From Proteromonas lacertae (lineage: Eukaryota > Sar > Bigyra > Opalinata > Proteromonadidae), in contig NGBS01000879.1 of NCBI GenBank assembly GCA_002245135.1, positions 62,001 through 126,000 on the forward strand: 64,000 bases of DNA. Direction: 5' to 3'. A program made the position numbers and the translations under genes. The notes beneath the pieces are model-generated. The model was not told where the DNA came from, searched no databases, and worked only from the letters and a program-made list of their open reading frames with translations. Below, piece by piece: positions 58,362 through 64,000 of this stretch (positions are counted from its first letter, which is position 1; the number at the start of each line of letters is the position of its first letter).

Positions 58362-59955
58362 ATGTCAACAGCAAATAATATAGTTCTTAGTCCTTTAAGT
58401 AATGTAGTTCCTGTATTATTTATAATTATTACTTGCCATAGATACGAAATAGAAGGAGTAGTATGAGGAAATCTATGAATGAACAAGCTGTTAAGTTTTT
58501 TGTATTATATAATAGTGTAATATGTTAGAAACAACATACAGATCCCAATACAATAGAAGCAATTCATTTAGCACAAACATTAGGCTTTGAATCTAGTAAT
58601 GTCGGTACTTGGTGCGAATCAATACGATTTTCTGATTTAGTAACAAAAGATATATTTGCAGAAGTATTAAGGAGATCAACAACTGAAGATTTTGATTATT
58701 CTATTTTAAGAACAGTAATGGAACAAGCAAACGATGTAATTGGAATACAAATATTGGATGACCTTATTAGATATTTGTCAGAGGATGGAGACGATATGGA
58801 AATAGATTATGCAGATTTACTAGATCATGTAAAGCATCGTAGGAGAATAATGACAATTATGTATTTCATTAGTGGTACAGAAATACCATCAGTTAAGTTC
58901 TACCGTGATACAACAGGGTTTCAATTTACATCTCCTCCCCAACCGTATTTATATAAAAAAATATATATATATATATAATCTGATAATAGTAAAACTCAAG
59001 TAGTAATGCCATTCCCTGCAATCCATGAAAGAACAGTTCAAAAGGTATTAAAACCACCATCCACAATTCAATTAGACAAATTACACTATTATGAGTTACC
59101 ACCTAAAGCAACAGAGCATCAAAGACATGTACATGATTTAAAATCACAATTGGGAAACTCTTACTCAAAAATGGTTTCACATCAAAGACAAAGTATGAAT
59201 ATTATATAATTTATGTTTTTTTTATATAGTTACAAAATTATTGGGTATTGTTGAAAGACACAATCTATCAGATAAATCAAGAGTTGTATTACGTACAGAA
59301 GCCTGTAAATTATTAGAAATAATCGCTGAAAGTCATATGCAAGATGTTGTTAAAAAGAAATTCATCAGTTGGAAGTTATTTACATTATATAAATCCGTTG
59401 AAAGTCAAGCTGAACAATTTATTAAATTATACAGTGCCAGAAGGATGTATTTAATTTTCCACCAAAATGATAAACGTTTTTTATACAAAGGATATAGTGC
59501 TTTAAAAGATAATTATTTATTCTACAAGAATTTAATATTAGAAGAAAATACAATCGTTATACAAAGATATTGGAGAGAATATTTAAGAATGCAAATACAA
59601 TATTCAGAATATATGATTCAATGTGCAATAAAATTACAAAGCGTATATCGTGGATATAGAGGAAGATTAATCTACAAACAATTGAAATATGAACAAAAGA
59701 AAATCATCTCAGCCTTAACTATACAATGTGCTTATAGGAGTCATAAAGCAAGAAAGTTTTATAAATTATTATATACTACTCGATTAGAATATATTATGTC
59801 TTGTAGAATAAGATTAGCTTGGAGAGTGTATATGAGAATAGTGTTTAAATCATTGTATATTATACATTCAGCATGGTTGAAACATCATTTTAAGAAATTA
59901 AGAAAGGAAAGGATGGCTGCTATTCGTTGCCAGAAATATATTAGAAGTATTTATA

Positions 59956-59990
<35 letters not shown>

Positions 59991-61320
59991 TATAATAATT
60001 AAATAGTGTTTTTAACAAGAATACATTTCAAAAAAGATTTATCTTATACTCACAATGTTAAATTTGTTCAAAAGACAATGAAAGAGATGTTAGAAATAGT
60101 TCATCGTAGAAAAGCGAAAGAAAAGCAAGTAGCAATGATGGCTCAATCCTTATTCAGAGGACATGTAGCAAGACTCAAATACCATGAGATGAGATCTTAC
60201 CATTTGAAAATATTAACAATTCAGAGGTTTTATCGTGGTTATCGTGGTAGAAAAGATGTGATGAATATGTTGGAAGAAAGGAAAGGAGATGTTGCACAAA
60301 AGATAATAGCAAGATGTTGGAGAGCACATGCATATAGAAAGTTTGTAAAATCATTGAAAAAAGTATGTTTTAATTATTAATTATTAATTGTTTATAAATA
60401 GAAAAGATTGGGAGCTTTAGAAATTCAAAGAACATTCAGAGGACATTTAGCAAGAAAATATGTGAAATTATACATAGCAGAATTAGAAAAAGTGATAGAT
60501 AATAGAAAAGAGAGTATTATATTAATACAAAAGATAATAAGAGGTTATCAATGTAGAAGAAGAGTTCAAGAAGTGACAATTAAACATGATGTAAAGAAAA
60601 GAATAGATGATGAAATAGCAAGAAGAAAGAAGAGAGAAGAAGAGTTGTTGGTAGAGAAATATGAAAAAGCAACGAAAATACAAGCATGCATTAGGAGATA
60701 TTTAGCTATTAGATTATTCAAACAAATGAAAATTGTATATTATTAATTGATTATATTTATAAATAGGATAAAGAACGATATGATGCTGCAGTTGTTATAC
60801 AATGTGCTGTAAGAATAAAAGAAGCTAAAGCTCGATTTGAACAAGTTAAAAGAGAACATATTAGAAGAGTCAGAAATGTATATATATATTAATATAAATA
60901 TAGAATGCTGCAACAAAAATTCAAGCCTTTTACAAGATGCATATTGCTAATTTAAAATATGAAATGAAAAGAGAGGAATGTAATGATAAAGAAACTGAAC
61001 TATTTACATTTTATAAGTATTACAAAGCTGCATTAACCATCGAATGTTTATACAGAAGAATCAAAGCAAAGATATATTTAATATATTTGAAAAATCAAGC
61101 AGAGTTATTAGAAGATATGGGAAAACAAGGATATCCATCCTATATGTCTGAAAAAAGAAATAAAGTAAAAGAGAAAAAAGCTGCTGCAAAGATACAAGCA
61201 TTATGGAAAGGTTATAAAACTAGAAAATCATTGGAAAGTATAAGATTTGATCAATTTAGATTGAAGATTCAAGCTGATTATGAAAAGATGTTGGAAATAT
61301 CTAAGCAGAATGTTATTAAA

Positions 61321-61358
<38 letters not shown>

Positions 61359-62505
61359 TATTTTTAATTTAATCAAAATAGATTCAATGTTTTTATAGAA
61401 GACATTTAGCTGAAAGAACTGCAGATTATTTACAGGTATTTATAATATATTATATTTTAGTATAAACAAATGCATAAAGCTGCTTGTATATGTCAAAAGA
61501 TATGGAGAGGTTATGCTGCACGATTATTAAGAAAGAGATTATTAGGAGCAGAAAAACAAGAAGAAGTGAAAGAACAGAAATTCAATGAAAAGAAAATGAA
61601 AATTATATTATGGACACAATCACAATATCGTCGAAGAAAAGCAATTAAGAAATATCTTTTATTAGTATATGCAAAGAAAGAGACAGAATATAATCAATTC
61701 TATCAAATGGCTCGTCAAGCTGCTGCAATTAGAATAACATCCTTCTGTAAGATGGTATTAATAAGGCAAAGTTTCTTAAAGGAAAATCCACAGTTTAATC
61801 ATTCAAATAATGAAAGAGGTGGTGTTGGTGGAGTTAAAAAGGCAAGATCGAATTGGGAACAACATTTTGATTATAAAAAGAAAGAATTCTATTATTATAA
61901 TCCATTCAATGATGTATATTTTCATTTATTTATATTTTAAATAGCAAACTGTTACTGAATGTCCAACTGCCAATATAAAACAAATCAAAAAAGCATTAGA
62001 ATATCAAACATGTGTAGAATGTGATAGAAAACCTGATGTTTGGTGTGTACAATGTAGAGATTTCTACTGTAAAACCTGTTCAATACTATTTCATGATAAA
62101 GGAAAGAGAAAATTACATTTATTAGAATCATTATATCCACCATTAGATGAAACAGATGACAATTCAAAATTAAAACCACCAGAACCAGTTCCAACTCGTT
62201 TCTGTTCATGTTGTAAGATTGAACCTTCTTATTGTCTTTGTAATCAATGTTTAGATAGTTATTGCTTGAATTGTTTTAAGAATCAACATGTTAATTCAAA
62301 GAGTAGACAATGCCATACTTGGGATTATTGTGGATTTACTGAATGGTGTAGTGTATGTAAGACTGTAATTGCTAAAGTGATTTGTCCAGATTGTAAATAT
62401 GCATTTTATTGTGATAATTGTTATACAATTAAACATAGAAAAGGAGGTAAAAGAACTCACAGACCTCGTCCAATTAAACAAGAGTATTTACAGAAGAATA
62501 ATTAA
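58362..62505 (+). CDS. Multi-IQ-motif protein with C-terminal WW-like and B-box zinc fingers
   Basis: About ten exons give a protein of roughly 1,250 residues. The first 250 residues lack known motifs. About fourteen IQ motifs follow from 59560 to 61800, for example IQCAYRSHKARKFYKLL, IQRFYRGYRGRKDVMNM, IQRTFRGHLARKYVKLY and IQALWKGYKTRKSLESI, each a potential calmodulin or centrin site. A WW-like segment (NWEQHFDYKKKEFYYYNP) precedes B-box-like zinc fingers: CVECDRKPDVWCVQCRDFYC, CSCCKIEPSYCLCNQC and CPDCKYAFYCDNC. This layout recurs in ciliary proteins of protists, so an axonemal calmodulin scaffold is a fair inference. Introns are often pure (TA)n. Confidence 0.8.
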
Positions 62506-62570
62506 ATATTATATATATATATATATATATATAAGAATATAATTTAAGAATATTTTATATATTTATTTAA

Positions 62571-63500
62571 TTACATGTTTATACTTTCATTATCATCTTC
62601 ATCTTCTTCTTCCTCTTTTCTTTTCTTTTCTTCTTCTTTTTTCTCTTCTTCAGTCATGTACTTCTCTTCAACGTTGTTTCCAAAGAACAGCTTCTGAATT
62701 GAATTACATTTACAATATTCATAGTTGAATTTCTCTCTCAGTTCAACAATTTCATCATTTTCCATATTAACAAAACTAAAATTAAAACATCTCAATAGAA
62801 TTTTCTCATTTTTGTTTTTCTTCTGATTAAATTCATATTTGTAAGATTCAAACAATGAAATGCATGATTTAGTGTCTAATTCTATTGCTCCAGGTATAGA
62901 GCAATCGATTATATTAATATTATACAGCTTACATGACTTCCACAATACACTTTTAATACTTACAGGTTTTTTTATGGTTAAATCACCAATATCAGATTTT
63001 GACATATCATCTTTTATCAATGTAGTTTGATCAATCAATGTATTAGAAGATATTATACAACCTTTCATATTACAATTCTGAATGCAACAGTTTCTTAAAA
63101 AACTATGTTCAATTTTGACATATCTCATGTCACAATTAACAAATCTACATCTAATTAATTCTGAATTGGAGAAGTCAGCGCAAGTAAGCACAGCATTATC
63201 AAATCTAAGCCCAACTAGCTTCATGTGTGTGAAATCTTCGTTTCTAAACTCTACATGATATTGATATTCTGGTTTCTTTTTTGTATTAATATTTACAACT
63301 GTATCTAATATTGATTCTATCTCAAAGACTGATAATTGACCATGGTTGAGATATTGAGTGTTTAAACTATTATAATCTACATCTAGCATATTATAATTTT
63401 TAAAATTAGGTCTAATAAATAAACCAGATTTAGAATTGAGTATCTCGTTTAAATCATCAGTATTAATCTTCTTTAAATGACTTACTTTTATATCTGTCAT
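62571..63500 (-). CDS. Pentapeptide-repeat-like protein
   Basis: Single-exon ORF of 309 residues. The centre (about residues 95-160) has pentapeptide-type repeats (LVGLRFDNAVLTCADFSNSE, LIRCRFVNCDMRYVKI, FLRNCCIQNCNMKGCII) that would form a right-handed beta helix. The N-terminus is a domain I cannot name, and the C-terminus is a Lys/Glu-rich run that is probably disordered. Pentapeptide proteins have varied roles, so none is assigned. Unlike most neighbours it has no intron. Confidence 0.65.
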   Translation of the reverse strand: MTDIKVSHLKKINTDDLNEILNSKSGLFIRPNFKNYNMLDVDYNSLNTQYLNHGQLSVFEIESILDTVVNINTKKKPEYQYHVEFRNEDFTHMKLVGLRFDNAVLTCADFSNSELIRCRFVNCDMRYVKIEHSFLRNCCIQNCNMKGCIISSNTLIDQTTLIKDDMSKSDIGDLTIKKPVSIKSVLWKSCKLYNINIIDCSIPGAIELDTKSCISLFESYKYEFNQKKNKNEKILLRCFNFSFVNMENDEIVELREKFNYEYCKCNSIQKLFFGNNVEEKYMTEEEKKEEEKKRKEEEEDEDDNESINM

Positions 63501-63601
63501 GCTGTATGATTTATTTATAACAAAATTGGAGTTATAGTCTTAACCACTAATAAAATCTATTGATTAATAGAAATAGATCCAGTTATATCAGTTACATTAT
63601 T

Positions 63602-64000
63602 ATGAAATTTTCAAAACTTATCATCCTCTGTGTATTTTTAGTTTATTTTTGCTGCAGTACTGAGGCGAAAGAAAGTCAATTATCTTCCAACAATTCTTCT
63701 TTGGGTTATGGTGATTGGAGTATATTTTATAGAATTATTAGTATGATAGGTATAAAATTTGAAGATGTAAGTATGAACGGTTTTGATATATCAGGAATAA
63801 TTGCTACTAATGAATTAGTAAGTTGTATAGAAGATATTGGATTACATAATTTTACAATAGGATGTTCATGTGCAACACTAGAAAAAGATTCATACAGCGA
63901 TAGTGGAGGTGAAGGAACCAGTTTTTACTGTATGACTCTTGAATTTCAAGGTAGTTGCCCACTACTTGGTTTTTATTTTGGATGCGGTATTAGAGATGAA
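63602..64000 (+). CDS. Secreted Cys-rich protein (5' part only)
   Basis: The ATG at 63602 starts a clear signal peptide (KFSKLIILCVFLVYFCCSTEA) and the frame stays open to the window end (133 codons). The mature part has paired cysteines (CSCATLEKDS, GSCPLLGFYFGCG) and two possible N-glycosylation sites. It is probably a secreted or membrane-anchored protein. The rest lies beyond the window, so the family is unknown. Confidence 0.7.
   Translation, partial: MKFSKLIILCVFLVYFCCSTEAKESQLSSNNSSLGYGDWSIFYRIISMIGIKFEDVSMNGFDISGIIATNELVSCIEDIGLHNFTIGCSCATLEKDSYSDSGGEGTSFYCMTLEFQGSCPLLGFYFGCGIRDE

Noticed and set aside
62505-62540. (TA)n tract as a possible replication or attachment site
   Set aside because: Similar runs occur in dozens of introns and spacers here, so it is ordinary simple sequence.
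1-64000. CRISPR arrays, insertion sequences, transposons, rRNA genes
   Set aside because: No spaced direct repeats, transposase or reverse transcriptase motifs, or rRNA signatures were found.

Overview
The window is nuclear DNA of a strongly AT-rich, gene-dense, unicellular eukaryote. TAA, TAG and TGA all appear to be used as stops. Most genes are cut by very short introns, typically 20-47 nt, that begin GTAT and end in AG, often as a (TA)n run. The genes point to a ciliated cell: a TTLL3/8-type tubulin glycylase, two TMEM216 transition-zone paralogues and a multi-IQ B-box protein. I cannot name the lineage from sequence alone. A nitroreductase and a bacterial-type PTS_EIIC_2 membrane protein would suit an anaerobic or bacterivorous protist, but that is inference.

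Layout. 1-9650: the 3' end of an unknown gene, a nitroreductase, a 5.5 kb type I surface receptor with He_PIG/Ig-like and PA14-like repeats, a Cys-rich orphan protein and a G-protein beta subunit. 9956-22418: a PARG gene with two catalytic units, a 7TM receptor fused to an RGS domain, a frame-broken second Cys-rich protein, a secreted, probably GPI-anchored protein and a membrane-anchored GH79 heparanase-like enzyme. 22619-31323: a BTB-BACK-He_PIG-SPRY gene, tRNA-Val, two overlapping SMR ORFs, a Vti1-like SNARE, a broken acyltransferase-fold gene, two TMEM216 genes and a PlsC acyltransferase. 31557-41268: LIN9/ALY, a Q/P-rich unknown, a second BTB gene, the TTLL gene with a tRNA-Lys inside one intron, HPRT and the PTS_EIIC_2-like protein. 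41301-64000: WDR59 (GATOR2), LRR proteins, a Rab, a CTC1-like OB-fold protein, a WW-LRR-TPR protein, two ceramide-synthase-like TLC genes, DIM1, the multi-IQ protein, a pentapeptide-repeat protein and the start of a secreted protein.

Connections between genes. Gbeta and the RGS receptor belong to one G-protein pathway. TTLL, TMEM216 and the IQ protein serve the cilium. Rab, SNARE and TLC serve membranes. DIM1 belongs to the spliceosome that must remove the mini-introns. Intergenic gaps are small: several divergent start codons lie only 30-90 bp apart, and a TCAAGC-type box recurs about 30-45 nt upstream of several starts.

Caveat. At least fifteen genes or gene segments change reading frame where no normal intron fits, nearly all in the +1 direction. 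Sequencing or assembly insertions are the leading explanation, and exact protein sequences at those points are uncertain. Gene models below are spans from start to stop including introns.
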